A stretch of 64,000 nt of DNA, from NCBI GenBank assembly GCA_900167895.1, contig FUZR01000001.1, positions 539,144-603,143 of the forward strand, read 5' to 3'. Source of the stretch: Bacteroidales bacterium WCE2004. GTDB taxonomy: Bacteria > Bacteroidota > Bacteroidia > Bacteroidales > UBA932. Made by a program: the position numbers and the translations under genes. The notes under the pieces were generated by a model. That model ran no database searches. It had not been told where the DNA came from and worked only from the letters and a program-made list of their open reading frames with translations. Shown here piece after piece: positions 41,396-50,536 of this stretch (the stretch's first letter is position 1; every line of letters starts with the position of its first letter).

Positions 41396-41400
41396 CAGAT

Positions 41401-41979
41401 ATGAAAGGTGTGAATATCTTTTTGGCAGACGGCTTCGAGGATGTCGAGGCCCTCGCCACCAACGACGTCCTCCGCCGGGGCGGCGTCGCCACGCAGCTGG
41501 TCGCCCTGACCGACGATCCCCAGGTCGAATCTTCCCACGGTGTCCTGATCACCGCCGACGCTTTCCTGCCGGAGCTGGATGCCCGGCACGAGGGCACGAC
41601 AGCTGCGGACGTGATGATATTCCCGGGCGGCATGCCCGGCTCCCGGCACCTCGCCGCCTGCACGCCGCTCATCCGGCTGATGCAGGAGCACTATGCCGCC
41701 GGCGGCACGGTAGCGGCCATCTGCGCCGCCCCGGGCCTCGTGCTCAGCCAGCTCGGACCGGACGTCCTCGCCGGCGCCGCCTTCACCTGTTTCGACGGCT
41801 TCCAGGACGCGCTCATCGCGCAGGGCGCCCGCTTCACCCCCGCCCCCGCCGTCCGCGCCGGGCGCATCGTGACGGGCCGCTCGGCCGGCCACGCCGTCGC
41901 CTTCGGCCTGGAGATCCTCCGCGGCCTCCAGGGCGACGCCGCCGCCGACAAGGTGCGCCACGCCCTCTACCTCGACTAG
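41401..41979 (+). CDS. DJ-1/PfpI family protein (YajL/ThiJ-like)
   Basis: A 192-residue protein of the DJ-1 superfamily. The conserved acidic residue in LADGFEDVEALA (Glu13), the FPGGMPGS turn, and the nucleophile-elbow cysteine Cys108 in VAAICAAPGLVLS are present, as is the later GRSAGHAVAFGLEIL. Bacterial members protect against oxidative or carbonyl stress; a deglycase activity has been claimed and disputed. The start at 41401 gives the standard length and lies right after the promoter box. It is a single gene followed by a C-rich tract. Confidence 0.93.
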   Translation: MKGVNIFLADGFEDVEALATNDVLRRGGVATQLVALTDDPQVESSHGVLITADAFLPELDARHEGTTAADVMIFPGGMPGSRHLAACTPLIRLMQEHYAAGGTVAAICAAPGLVLSQLGPDVLAGAAFTCFDGFQDALIAQGARFTPAPAVRAGRIVTGRSAGHAVAFGLEILRGLQGDAAADKVRHALYLD

Positions 41980-42158
41980 CCCCCAGCCCCCGCCCCCAGT
42001 CCCAGCCTCCGCTCCCACCTCCGGGCCCAATCCCACCTCCGGTCCCTCTCCCGGGCACGTTTACCCCTTATTTTGTGCCCGGCGGTGGTGCCAAGTCCTG
42101 CCTGGCTTCACCAGGCTCGTCCGTTTTTCATAAACATCACATCATCAATACCTTGCGC

Positions 42159-42200
42159 GAACTGACTGGTTCATTTTTTACCCCGTCACTTTCCTTAAGC
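42159..42200 (+). repeat. 42-bp dispersed element, copy 2
   Basis: Matches 28798-28839 at about 30 of 42 positions, same orientation, with the shared core TTTTTTA.CCCGTCA. The hairpin is weaker here than in copy 1. Confidence 0.4.
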
Positions 42201-42297
42201 ACCTATCCTCAAACAACTTACGAAAAACACCCACCAACCCTTTCCGGGCAGCTGCCGCTTTTCCCAGCCTCTTTCTTCCACATAATGGGAACGGGCT

Positions 42298-42406
42298 GTT
42301 TTTGTAAGTGTTTGTTAGTGTGAATGTTGTGGTTTTGCTTAGGGGAAATTTCCCCAAAGCAAAATTAGAAGCACCTGAAAACCAACAACATACAAAAACG
42401 GGGCGC
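42298..42406 (-). repeat. 109-bp dispersed repeat with central palindrome, copy 2 (inverted)
   Basis: The reverse complement aligns without gaps to 29153-29261 at about 90 of 109 positions; the two ends and the palindrome arms are the best-conserved parts. Confidence 0.8.
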
Positions 42407-42409
42407 AGC

Positions 42410-42530
42410 GAGGACAGTGGAAACGGAGATGACAGTGGGGATGGTGGAGATGGTGGGGACAGCGAGGACGATGGAGGAGGTGATGGAGGAGGTGATGGAG
42501 GAGGTGATGGAGGGATGGGCGCTAGAAGGG
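42410..42530. repeat. Low-complexity GGTGATGGAGGA-type tract
   Basis: Purine-rich irregular repeats (GATGGTGGAGATGGTGG, then three units of GGAGGTGATGGA). It is the reverse complement type of the tract at 28989-29135 and has the same position relative to the 109-bp repeat. Confidence 0.7.
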
Positions 42531-42775
42531 AGGAGGGATTAGGTTGTGTTGCCCAACCGAGCGTGAACTACAATGAATTAAATATCAACAAATTGAGCTA
42601 TTACCCCTGCCGTAATTCGGGCAGGGACAAAGTCTTAAAAGACAGTATATCAGCGAGTTCCGGCCCACGCGTCCTGAGACCACAAAAAGACAAATTACCC
42701 ATACAAGAGACATCCAGCCAACATATATGCCACGATGCTCGTTTTTTGTTATTGGCTAAATATCAACACTTTACA

Positions 42776-42811
42776 AGATTACACGTGGTCAGTTTTAACC
42801 ACGTGTAATCT
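42776..42811. other. Perfect 14-bp-stem palindrome near the glmS 3' end
   Basis: AGATTACACGTGGT and its exact complement flank an 8-nt loop (CAGTTTTA). It lies about 105 bp downstream of the glmS stop. No T-run follows in the glmS direction, so a protein-binding or cruciform site is as likely as a terminator. Confidence 0.6.
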
Positions 42812-42915
42812 CACATCACGCTGACATACTGCGAGTTAGCTAAAACAGCTCAACAGGTGGGGCCGGGCAGGCGGGGCGAGGCGACCGGGGAGGCAGGGCC
42901 AGTCGGCCGGCGAGG

Positions 42916-44760
42916 CTACTCGACGGTGACGGACTTGGCGAGGTTGCGGGGCTGGTCCACGTCGCGGCCCTTGGCGATGGCGATGTGGTAGGCCAGGAGC
43001 TGCAGCGGAATGATCGACAGGATCGGCTCGAAGCATTCTTCCGTGTCGGGGATCTCGAAGGACCAGTCGGAGAGGGCCTTGACGTCCACGTCGCCTTCCG
43101 TGACCACGGAGATGATGCGGCCCTTGCGGGCCTTGACCTCCTGGATGTTGCTGAGGATCTTCTCGTAGTTGCCCCGGCGCGGGGCGATGACGACCACCGG
43201 CATCTCTTCGTCGATGAGGGCGATCGGGCCGTGCTTCATCTCGGCGGCCGGGTAGCCCTCGGCGTGGATGTAGGAGATCTCCTTGAGCTTAAGGGCGCCT
43301 TCCAGGGCCACCGGATAGTTGTAGCCGCGGCCCAGGTAGAGGAAGTTGCGCGTGTAGGTGAAGATCTTGGCCAGCGCGGCGATCTGCTCGTCATGCTCCA
43401 GGATCTTGGAAATCTTGTCGGGGATGCGCTGGAGCTCGGTGACGAGCTGGGTGCGGCGCTCCGGCGTGACGGTGCCGAGCTGCTCGGCGAGGCTCATCGC
43501 GATGAGGAAAAGGGTCGTGACCTGGGCCGTAAAGGCCTTGGTGGACGCGACGCCGATCTCCGGGCCGATGTGCGTGTAGCAGCCGGTATCCGTGGCGCGG
43601 GCGATGGAGGAGCCGACCACGTTGCAGATGCCGAACAGGAAGGCGCCGGCCTCGCGGGCCAGGTTGACGGCCGCGAGCGTGTCGGCCGTCTCGCCGGACT
43701 GCGAGATGGCGATGACGACGTCCGTCGGGAAGATGACCGGACGGCGGTAGCGGAACTCGGAAGCGTATTCGACCTCGACGGGCTTGCGCGTCAGCTCTTC
43801 GATCATGTATTTGCCGATCAGGCCGGCGTGCCAGGAAGTGCCGCAGGCGCAGATGACGATGCGGCCGGCGCCCAGCAGGCGCTCGCGGTTGTCGATGACG
43901 CCCGAGAGCTTGACCTCGCCGAGCTCGGGATGCAGGCGGCCCTTCATCGAGGCGCGCAGGGTGCGCGGCTGCTCGAAGATCTCCTTGAGCATGAAATGCG
44001 GGAAGCCGCCCTTCTCGATCTCGCTGAGGCTCATCTCCAGCTCGCGGACCTGCGCCGGCTGTTCGACGCTGCTCAGGTCCGTGATGCGGAGCTCCTGCCC
44101 GCGCTGGATGTAGGCGATCTGCTCTTCGCCCAGGTAGACCACCTTGTTGGTGTATTCGATGATCGGGGACGCGTCGGAGCCGACGAAGAACTCATTCTCC
44201 CCCACGCCGATGATGAGCGGGCTGCCCTTGCGGGCGGCGATGAGCTTGTCGGGCTGATTCTTGTCCATGATGACGAGCGCATAGGCGCCGACGACGTTGT
44301 TGAGCGCCATCGGGACGGCTTCGTCGAAGCTGGCCCCGGTGGAGTCCATCATATACTGGATCAGCTGGATGACGACTTCGGTGTCGGTCTCGCTCTGGAA
44401 GTGGTAGCCCTTGCGGGTGAGCTCCGTCTTGAGGGCGCGGTAGTTCTCGATGATGCCGTTGTGGATCAGCGCGAGGTTGTGGTTCTCGGAGCAATGGGGG
44501 TGCGAATTGACGTCACTCGGCTCGCCGTGCGTCGCCCAGCGGGTGTGCGCGATGCCGATGCTGCCGGACACGTCCTTGCCGGCCGCGGCCTGTTCCAGGT
44601 CCTTTACCTTTCCTTTGGTCTTGTAGATGGCGAGCTCGCCGCCGTCGCCGACAAGCGCCACGCCGGCGCTGTCGTAGCCCCGGTACTCAAGCCGGGTAAG
44701 CCCTTTGATCAGGATAGGATAGGCCTGACGGCCCCCTACGTATCCTACGATACCACACAT
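42916..44760 (-). CDS. glmS: Glutamine-fructose-6-phosphate aminotransferase (isomerizing)
   Basis: A 614-residue enzyme making glucosamine-6-phosphate, the entry to amino sugars for peptidoglycan and surface glycans. The glutaminase domain starts MCGIVGYVGGRQAYPIL with the Cys2 nucleophile and has HTRWATHGEPSDVNSHPH and HNGIIENY. Two SIS domains follow (CGTSWHAGLIGKYMIEEL and AISQSGETADTLAAV; LGRGYNYPVALEGALKLKEI and EGYPAAEMKHGPIALID). The end AKSVTVE is the canonical C-terminal sequence. No glmS ribozyme-like leader is evident upstream. It follows the S4-domain gene by 24 nt. Confidence 0.98.
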   Translation of the reverse strand: MCGIVGYVGGRQAYPILIKGLTRLEYRGYDSAGVALVGDGGELAIYKTKGKVKDLEQAAAGKDVSGSIGIAHTRWATHGEPSDVNSHPHCSENHNLALIHNGIIENYRALKTELTRKGYHFQSETDTEVVIQLIQYMMDSTGASFDEAVPMALNNVVGAYALVIMDKNQPDKLIAARKGSPLIIGVGENEFFVGSDASPIIEYTNKVVYLGEEQIAYIQRGQELRITDLSSVEQPAQVRELEMSLSEIEKGGFPHFMLKEIFEQPRTLRASMKGRLHPELGEVKLSGVIDNRERLLGAGRIVICACGTSWHAGLIGKYMIEELTRKPVEVEYASEFRYRRPVIFPTDVVIAISQSGETADTLAAVNLAREAGAFLFGICNVVGSSIARATDTGCYTHIGPEIGVASTKAFTAQVTTLFLIAMSLAEQLGTVTPERRTQLVTELQRIPDKISKILEHDEQIAALAKIFTYTRNFLYLGRGYNYPVALEGALKLKEISYIHAEGYPAAEMKHGPIALIDEEMPVVVIAPRRGNYEKILSNIQEVKARKGRIISVVTEGDVDVKALSDWSFEIPDTEECFEPILSIIPLQLLAYHIAIAKGRDVDQPRNLAKSVTVE

Positions 44761-44784
44761 ATAAATAGCTGATTGATTAGCGGA

Positions 44785-45171
44785 TTAGTCGAATTCCATC
44801 GCGTCCATCAGCTCGTCGAGCTGACGGCGGTCGCGCTTGGTGGGGCGTCCCGCCCCCCTGTCGCGCTGCATGGTGATGGTCTCGCGCGGGGCGAAGACCT
44901 TGAGGCGCTCGCTCTCCGGCGTCAGGTCCTCGGCGAAGTCGGGGACGAGCTGCGCGCCCATCCGGCTCTCCGCGAGCTTCAGGACGCGGTAGGAGTAGAG
45001 CGCGGAGCCCTTGCGGACCTCCAGCACGTCGCCGGGTTTGACGGCCTTGGACGGCTTGGCGTTGACGCCGCCGATCTTGACTTTGTTGCCGTTGCAGGCG
45101 TCGGTGGCGTCGCTCCGGGTCTTGAAAACCCGGATGGCCCAGAGGTATTTGTCGAGCCGGACGCTGTCCAT
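44785..45171 (-). CDS. S4-domain RNA-binding protein (Hsp15-like)
   Basis: A 128-residue protein with an N-terminal S4 domain (VRLDKYLWAIRVFKTRSDATDACNGN in its first 35 residues, then VKPGDVLEVRKG), followed by a basic Arg-rich tail (RDRGAGRPTKRDRRQL). It resembles Hsp15, which binds 50S subunits carrying stalled nascent chains. The C-terminus has an acidic Asp/Glu-Met end (DELMDAMEFD). It sits between the zinc peptidase gene (3-nt gap) and glmS on the minus strand. Confidence 0.88.
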   Translation of the reverse strand: MDSVRLDKYLWAIRVFKTRSDATDACNGNKVKIGGVNAKPSKAVKPGDVLEVRKGSALYSYRVLKLAESRMGAQLVPDFAEDLTPESERLKVFAPRETITMQRDRGAGRPTKRDRRQLDELMDAMEFD

Positions 45172-45174
45172 CGC

Positions 45175-45846
45175 TTATCGGCGGTTGCCCAGGGAAATGT
45201 AATAGAACAGGGTCGCAAGCGAGCCCAGCGCCGCGATGACATAGGTATAGGCGGCCCACTTCAGGGCATCCACGGCCATCGGGCGCGTGCCGGCGTCCAC
45301 GACGCCCGCGCCCTCCATCCACTGCACGGCCCGCTGGCTGGCGTTGATCTCGACCGGGAGTGTGACGAAGCTGAAGAAGGTCGTCATCGCGAAGAGCGCG
45401 ATGCCGATCCAGAGCAGCGTCGGGAAGACATTGAGCAGGAGCACGCCCGCAAGCAGGACCCACTGGACCGTGTTGTTGGCGAAGGTCACGACGGGGACGA
45501 GCGCGGAGCGCACGCGCAGCGGGGCGTAGCCCTGCGCGTGCTGCAGCGCGTGGCCCGTCTCGTGCGCCGCAATGGCGCAGGCCGCGACGGAAGCGCTGGC
45601 GTAGACGCCTTCGCTGAGGTTGATGGTCCTATCCTGGGGATTATAATGGTCGGTCAGCCGGCCCGCGACGGACTGCACCTTGACGTCGTCGATGCCGTTC
45701 TGCGCGAGCATCAGGCGGGCGACATCCGCACCGGTGAGGCCATGGGGCGAAGGGACTGCACTGTATTTCTCGAACTTGCTGTTCAGGACCCGCTGGATGA
45801 TGAACGAGGCCAGCATCACGGGGATTATGATGATCCAAATACTCAT
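45175..45846 (-). CDS. Membrane zinc metallopeptidase (YugP family)
   Basis: A 223-residue membrane protein. The first residues form a membrane segment (IWIIIIPVMLASFII). The zinc motif HETGH occurs in IAAHETGHALQHAQGYAPL at about residue 95, preceded by DHYNPQDRTINLSEGVY, a hallmark of this family. Three more hydrophobic segments follow, the last near the C-terminus. Family members are thought to be integral-membrane proteases of unknown substrate. The length is close to the usual 225-230. Confidence 0.92.
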   Translation of the reverse strand: MSIWIIIIPVMLASFIIQRVLNSKFEKYSAVPSPHGLTGADVARLMLAQNGIDDVKVQSVAGRLTDHYNPQDRTINLSEGVYASASVAACAIAAHETGHALQHAQGYAPLRVRSALVPVVTFANNTVQWVLLAGVLLLNVFPTLLWIGIALFAMTTFFSFVTLPVEINASQRAVQWMEGAGVVDAGTRPMAVDALKWAAYTYVIAALGSLATLFYYISLGNRR

Positions 45847-45917
45847 CGTGAATTCGTGTTAAAGCGTTCCGCTTCTGCGAAGATAAGCATTTGCCGCGAA
45901 TTGTGCGCCTGCGGCCG

Positions 45918-45952
45918 CAAAAAAAGAGAGGTCCTCTAGTCGAGGGCCTCTC
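45918..45952 (-). terminator. Intrinsic terminator of rng
   Basis: On the minus strand GAGAGGCCCTC pairs with GAGGACCTCTC and is followed by seven T. The left arm lies in the last rng codons and the stop (TAG at 45936-45938). Confidence 0.75.
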
Positions 45953-47495
45953 CTTTCTCATTCACGATTTCATACTGCAGGATGGTGTGATCGGACATTT
46001 CGACCACGTCCAGCTTACATTTGTACTTGCGTCTCCACTTGCGGAGGAAGGAGTTCCATCCGCGCGTCAGGTAGGCCCCGAGGATGGGGCTGACCCGGAC
46101 GGTCATAGTCTTTTGTCCCTTCTCGACGAGGTCGGCGATCTTGCGCTCGATCTCTTCGTCGGCCACCACGGTGGAGGTGATCCTTCCGGTGCCGTGGCAG
46201 AGCGGGCATTTCTCGGTCGTGTTGATCTCGGTCACCGGACGGATCCGCTGACGCGTGAGTTGCATCAGACCGAACTTGGTCAGAGGCAGCACGTTGTGCT
46301 TGGCCCGGTCAGTCGCCATCAAGTCTCGCATGTACTTGAACAGGTCGTTGCGATGCTCCGGCTTGGCCATGTCGATGAAGTCGACGATGACGATGCCGCC
46401 CATATCGCGCAGACGCAGCTGGCGGGCGATTTCTTCCGCGGCGAGCTTGTTGACCTCGAAGGTGTTCTCCTCCTGGTCGGTCGTCTTGGCCCTGATGCCG
46501 CTGTTGACGTCGATGACGCCCAATGCCTCCGTGGTCTCGATGACCAGATACGCACCTTGCTTCATCGGTACCACCTTGCCGAAGGAGCTCTTGATCTGGC
46601 GGGTCACCTCGAAATGGTCGAAGATGGGTTCCCGGCCCTCGTAGAGCTTGACGATCTTCTCCTGTTCGGGAGAGATCAGCGAAATGTACTTGCGCGTCTC
46701 TTCGTACACCTTCCGGTCGTTGACGTGGATGTTGGTGAACGAGTCGTTGAGCAGATCGCGCAGGACGGTCGTGGTCTTGGAGTACTCGGTGAAGAGGAGT
46801 TTCACCCCCTTGGATGCTGCAATCTTCTTCCAGGAACCTTCCCACTTCTCGATGAGAAGCCGCAGCTCGGCCACCAGGACGGCGGCCGTCTTGCCTTCCG
46901 CGGCGGTCCGGATGATGGCGCCGTAGTTCTTGGGAAGGATGTTCCGGACGAGGGTCTCGAGCCTCTTTTTCTCCTCCTTGGAGGAAATTTTCTGAGAGAC
47001 GCTCACCTTCTCGGCGAAGGGGAGCAGTACAATGTTGCGCCCTGCCAATGAAATCTCCGCAGTCAACCGGGATCCCTTGGTCGATATCGGCTCCTTGGTG
47101 ATCTGGCAGACGATCATCTGCCCGGGCTTGAGGTGATCCTCGATCCGCCCCTCCTTCGCGAGGGCGGGGCCGATCTTCGTACCCGCGTAGAGCTTGCCCA
47201 ACTCCTTGTTGGGATTGCTTTCGCGCACGAAAGTGTCGAAAGCGTTGAAATACAAGCCCAGGTCAAGGTAGTGGATGAACGCCTCCTTGCTGTCGCCGAT
47301 ATCCACGAAGGCGGCATTCAGCGCAGGGAGGATCTTCTTGACCTTGCCAAGGAAGACGTCCCCGACCGAATAGCTCTGACCCTGGTTCGATTCCTGGTTC
47401 AGCTCGATCAGCCGGTGATTCTCCAGCAGAGCGATCCGCACCTCGGAGGACGATACGTCCACCACCAGGTCCTTTTCTGTCTTCGCGGTTTCCAT
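45936..47495 (-). CDS. rng: Ribonuclease G/E family endoribonuclease
   Basis: A 519-residue Rne/Rng nuclease for rRNA and mRNA processing. An S1 domain (SVGDVFLGKVKKILPALNAAFVDIG) lies near the N-terminus. The catalytic DNase I-like region has VIDVNSGIRAK and IVIVDFIDM with the metal-binding Asp residues, and the zinc-link cysteines are in KCPLCHGTGRI. It lacks the long C-terminal degradosome scaffold of E. coli RNase E, so it is RNase G-sized. The COX24-like and HU genes lie upstream on the same strand, separated by a terminator. Confidence 0.96.
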   Translation of the reverse strand: METAKTEKDLVVDVSSSEVRIALLENHRLIELNQESNQGQSYSVGDVFLGKVKKILPALNAAFVDIGDSKEAFIHYLDLGLYFNAFDTFVRESNPNKELGKLYAGTKIGPALAKEGRIEDHLKPGQMIVCQITKEPISTKGSRLTAEISLAGRNIVLLPFAEKVSVSQKISSKEEKKRLETLVRNILPKNYGAIIRTAAEGKTAAVLVAELRLLIEKWEGSWKKIAASKGVKLLFTEYSKTTTVLRDLLNDSFTNIHVNDRKVYEETRKYISLISPEQEKIVKLYEGREPIFDHFEVTRQIKSSFGKVVPMKQGAYLVIETTEALGVIDVNSGIRAKTTDQEENTFEVNKLAAEEIARQLRLRDMGGIVIVDFIDMAKPEHRNDLFKYMRDLMATDRAKHNVLPLTKFGLMQLTRQRIRPVTEINTTEKCPLCHGTGRITSTVVADEEIERKIADLVEKGQKTMTVRVSPILGAYLTRGWNSFLRKWRRKYKCKLDVVEMSDHTILQYEIVNEKGEALD

Positions 47496-47518
47496 TGTCT
47501 TGGGTGTTCTTGAATTAA

Positions 47519-47550
47519 GAAAAAGCCCGCCGGATCTCCCGTCAGGCTTT
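47519..47550 (-). terminator. Intrinsic terminator after the COX24-like gene
   Basis: On the minus strand AAAGCCTGACGG pairs with CCGGCGGGCTTT (one mismatch) and is followed by T-rich sequence; it lies between the 29-residue gene and rng. Confidence 0.7.
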
Positions 47551-47556
47551 CCTCGA

Positions 47557-47646
47557 CTACTTCTTCTTGTGCCGGTTCAGACGCAAGCGCTTCTTACGCT
47601 TGTGCGTGGCCATCTTGTGTCTCTTATGCTTCTTTCCGTTAGGCAT
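47557..47646 (-). CDS. Small basic AURKAIP1/COX24-domain protein
   Basis: A 29-residue, Lys/Arg/His-rich protein (MPNGKKHKRHKMATHKRKKR at the start, ending RLNRHKKK). It matches the short COX24-domain proteins common in Bacteroidetes, which are probably ribosome-associated by resemblance to mitochondrial small-subunit proteins. The gene lies 3 nt downstream of the HU gene and is followed by a good terminator, so the pair is likely co-transcribed. Confidence 0.85.
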   Translation of the reverse strand: MPNGKKHKRHKMATHKRKKRLRLNRHKKK

Positions 47647-47649
47647 AAT

Positions 47650-47946
47650 TTATTTGGATTTAGGTTTGACGCTTTCCTTAACCGCAGCGGCGAAAGACTT
47701 GGACGGCTTGAAGGCAGGGATGCAGTGGGCCGGGATGGTCATCGTGGTCTTGCGGGTGATGTTGCGGGCAGCCTTCTGGGCGCGCTCCTTGTTGATGAAG
47801 GAACCAAAGCCGCGAAGGTACACGTTGTTGTCCTTGATCAGGGAAGCCTTGATGCTCTCCATAGTGGCCTCGACCACCGTCTGGACGGTCACTTTCTCGA
47901 TGCCGGTGGCTTTCGCCACTTCGTTCACGATTTCTGCTTTAGTCAT
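47650..47946 (-). CDS. HU family DNA-binding protein
   Basis: A 98-residue HU/IHF-type histone-like protein. The helical dimer part (MTKAEIVNEVAKATGIEKVT) and the beta-arm region (LRGFGSFINKERAQKAARNI then TIPAHCIPAFKPSKSF) are standard; the Pro in the arm region, which kinks DNA, is kept. It ends with a Lys-rich tail. A promoter box lies 44 nt upstream. It would compact and bend the chromosome. Confidence 0.95.
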   Translation of the reverse strand: MTKAEIVNEVAKATGIEKVTVQTVVEATMESIKASLIKDNNVYLRGFGSFINKERAQKAARNITRKTTMTIPAHCIPAFKPSKSFAAAVKESVKPKSK

Positions 47947-47990
47947 TGTAAAAAATTTATAGTTATATTATTGTCAATTTTTTGGGAGTG

Positions 47991-47998
47991 CAAAAATA
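47991..47998 (-). promoter_or_regulatory. TATTTTTG -7 box for HU and the COX24-like gene
   Basis: A perfect TAnnTTTG on the minus strand with a 44-nt AT-rich leader to the HU start. Confidence 0.55.
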
Positions 47999-48113
47999 GA
48001 GTTATTTTTTTATTATTCAAAATGATATTTGCATATTTTGGCAGTGGCACGGAGATTGACTATATTCGCAGACACAATACGAAACGTGACAAAACTGACA
48101 ATTTGGCATATTT

Positions 48114-50516
48114 ATGAGACAAGATAAAGAATTCACCCTCCCCGCTGGCGCAGAAGTCAGCATCATCCCCGTCATGCAGGGAGAAGGCCTGCTGAAATTC
48201 GACGAAGCCGAACTGCCGGAAATCCTGCCCGTCCTGGCCCTCCGCAACGCGGTGCTGTTCCCGGGTGCGGTGTTCCCGATCACGATCGGACGCGAGAAGT
48301 CCGTCCGCCTGATCCAGGAGGCCGAGAAGGAAGGTTTCTTCCTCGGCGCCGTCCCGCAGAACGACGTGATGGTCGAAGAACCGCAGGAAGAGGACCTGTG
48401 CCGCTACGGCTCCGTCTGCAAGGTCCTCAAGACCCTTGAGATGCCGGACGGCACGATCACGGCCATCCTGCAGGCTTTCAAGCGCCTGCAGCTGGACGCC
48501 GTGCTCGGCTACGAACCTTATATCACCGCCCGCGTGCATTATCTTCCCGACATCCTGGCGGAAGACCAGCACGGCACGGACATCAAGGCCATCAGCGAAT
48601 CGCTGAAGGAGAAGGCCATCCATATCCTGCGCGCCAGCAACATCGGCACGCGCGAGACCGTCGGCGCCCTCAAGGCGATCGACGACTTCCGCTTCCTGGT
48701 CAACTTCATCGCCACGACCATCGAGGTCGAGAACTTCGACTCGAAGATCCAGCTGCTCGAATATGACGACGTCAAGGTGCGCGCGCTCAAGCTGCTCTCC
48801 ATCCTGGACGTGCAGATCGAGCTGATGAAGATTAAGCAGGAGATCAACCAGAAGGTCAAGAGCGAGATCGACCAGCAGCAGCGCGAATATTACCTCAACA
48901 ACCAGCTCCGCACCATCCAGGAGGAGCTCGGCATGGACGACGCGGAAGAGTTCGACAAGTTCCGCGAGAAGGCCGCCAAGAAGAAGTGGCCCAAGGCCAT
49001 CGCCGAGGCCTTCAACAAGGAGCTCGCCAAGCTGGAGAAGCACAACCCGAATTCCCCGGACTACAGCGTCCAGTACAACTATCTGGAGTTCATGCTCGAA
49101 CTCCCCTGGGACGAGATGAGCCAGGACAACCTTGACCTCCAGCACGCCCAGAAGGTCCTCGACGGGGACCACTACGGACTGGAGACGGTCAAGGACCGCA
49201 TCATCGAGTACCTCGCCGTGCTGAAGCTGAAGGGCAACATGAAGTCGCCGATCCTCTGCCTCTACGGCCCTCCGGGCGTGGGCAAGACCTCCCTCGGCAA
49301 GTCCATCGCCAAAGCGCTGGGCCGCAAGTACGTGCGCATCGCCCTGGGCGGCATGCACGACGAGGCCGAGCTGCGCGGCCACCGCAAGACGTATGTGGGC
49401 GCCCTCCCGGGCCGTATCCTCAACGGCATCGCCCGGGCCGGCACCTCCAACCCGGTGATCGTGCTCGACGAGGTGGACAAGCTCGCCTCCGACTTCAAGG
49501 GCGACCCGTCCGCCGCCCTGCTGGAAGCGCTCGACCCTGAGCAGAACTCCACCTTCCACGACAACTATCTCGACCTGGACTACGACCTCAGCAACGTCCT
49601 GTTCATCACCACGGCCAACAGCACCGCGCCCATCCAGCCGGCTCTGCTCGACCGTATGGAGCTGATCAACGTCACGGGCTACCTGGCCGAGGAGAAGATG
49701 GAGATCGCCAAGAAGTTCCTCGTGCCCAAGCAGCTCGAGGAGCACGGCATCGCCAAGAACGCGCTGAAGATCGACAAGACGGCCCTGGCCGCCATCATCG
49801 ACGAATATACCCACGAATCCGGCGTGCGCGGCCTGGAGAAGCAGATCGCCAAGCTCGCCCGCGTCACGGCCAAGAAGATCGCCCTGGAGCAGGAGTATCC
49901 GACGACCATCAAGAAGGAGCACCTCAAGGAGTATCTCGGCCTGCCGACCAACTTCCACGACCTGCAGAAGGGCAACGAAGCCCCCGGCGTGGTCACGGGC
50001 CTCGCCTGGACCCAGATGGGCGGCGAGATCCTGTTCGTGGAGAGCTCCGTATCCGGCGGCAAGGGCGTGATGACGATGACCGGCAACCTGGGCGACGTGA
50101 TGAAGGAGTCGGCGACCATCGCCTACCAGTTCATCAAGGCCCACCCGGAGCTCGCCAAGATGACTTCCGAGCAGTTCGGCGCCAAGGACCTGCACGTGCA
50201 CGTGCCTGAGGGGGCGACCCCGAAGGACGGCCCCTCCGCGGGTATCACGATGGTGAGCTCGATGGTGTCCGCGCTGCGCGGCGAGGCCATCCGCCACGGC
50301 ATCGCGATGACGGGCGAGATGACGCTGCGCGGCCGCGTGCTGCCTGTCGGCGGCATCAAGGAGAAGATCCTCGCCGCCAAGCGCGCGGGCGTCCACACGA
50401 TCGTCATCTCCGAGGAGAACCGCAAGGACATCGAAGACATCAAGGAGATCTACGTCCGCGGCCTCGAGTTCCACTACGTCAAGACCATCCAGGACGTGAT
50501 CAGCTTCATCTTCTGA
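48114..50516 (+). CDS. lon: ATP-dependent protease Lon
   Basis: An 800-residue LonA. The N-terminal substrate domain (LPVLALRNAVLFPGAVFPI) is followed by a long coiled helix. The AAA module has Walker A GPPGVGKTSLGKS near 379-391 and Walker B VIVLDEVDKL, and the C-terminal serine-lysine protease has PKDGPSAGITM with the catalytic Ser and the Lys in GGIKEKILAAKRAG. It degrades misfolded and regulatory proteins. The gene is single; downstream lie the palindromes of the RAYT unit. Confidence 0.98.
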   Translation: MRQDKEFTLPAGAEVSIIPVMQGEGLLKFDEAELPEILPVLALRNAVLFPGAVFPITIGREKSVRLIQEAEKEGFFLGAVPQNDVMVEEPQEEDLCRYGSVCKVLKTLEMPDGTITAILQAFKRLQLDAVLGYEPYITARVHYLPDILAEDQHGTDIKAISESLKEKAIHILRASNIGTRETVGALKAIDDFRFLVNFIATTIEVENFDSKIQLLEYDDVKVRALKLLSILDVQIELMKIKQEINQKVKSEIDQQQREYYLNNQLRTIQEELGMDDAEEFDKFREKAAKKKWPKAIAEAFNKELAKLEKHNPNSPDYSVQYNYLEFMLELPWDEMSQDNLDLQHAQKVLDGDHYGLETVKDRIIEYLAVLKLKGNMKSPILCLYGPPGVGKTSLGKSIAKALGRKYVRIALGGMHDEAELRGHRKTYVGALPGRILNGIARAGTSNPVIVLDEVDKLASDFKGDPSAALLEALDPEQNSTFHDNYLDLDYDLSNVLFITTANSTAPIQPALLDRMELINVTGYLAEEKMEIAKKFLVPKQLEEHGIAKNALKIDKTALAAIIDEYTHESGVRGLEKQIAKLARVTAKKIALEQEYPTTIKKEHLKEYLGLPTNFHDLQKGNEAPGVVTGLAWTQMGGEILFVESSVSGGKGVMTMTGNLGDVMKESATIAYQFIKAHPELAKMTSEQFGAKDLHVHVPEGATPKDGPSAGITMVSSMVSALRGEAIRHGIAMTGEMTLRGRVLPVGGIKEKILAAKRAGVHTIVISEENRKDIEDIKEIYVRGLEFHYVKTIQDVISFIF

Positions 50517-50536
50517 TCCGACACACCGTCACTGAT

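Larger units (their letters stand above)
41980..42915. other. 0.94-kb non-coding region with the second set of intergenic repeats
   Basis: No gene is supported. It holds a C-rich tract right after the DJ-1 gene (41980-42060), a 42-bp element (42159-42200), the 109-bp repeat inverted (42298-42406), a GGTGATGGAGGA-type tract (about 42410-42530), a CCTGCC/GGCAGG hairpin near 42608-42627, and a perfect 14-bp palindrome (42776-42811). The component list parallels the 28.7-29.8 kb region. Confidence 0.7.

Noticed and set aside
42308-42808. A 166-codon plus-strand frame containing a Gly-Asp repeat
   Set aside because: The Gly-Asp run is the translation of the GGTGATGG tract, and the frame also crosses the 109-bp repeat and ends at the palindrome; not a credible gene.
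42916-44800. A glmS ribozyme upstream of glmS
   Set aside because: Only 24 nt separate glmS from the S4-domain gene, too short for the ribozyme, which is also not expected in this phylum.
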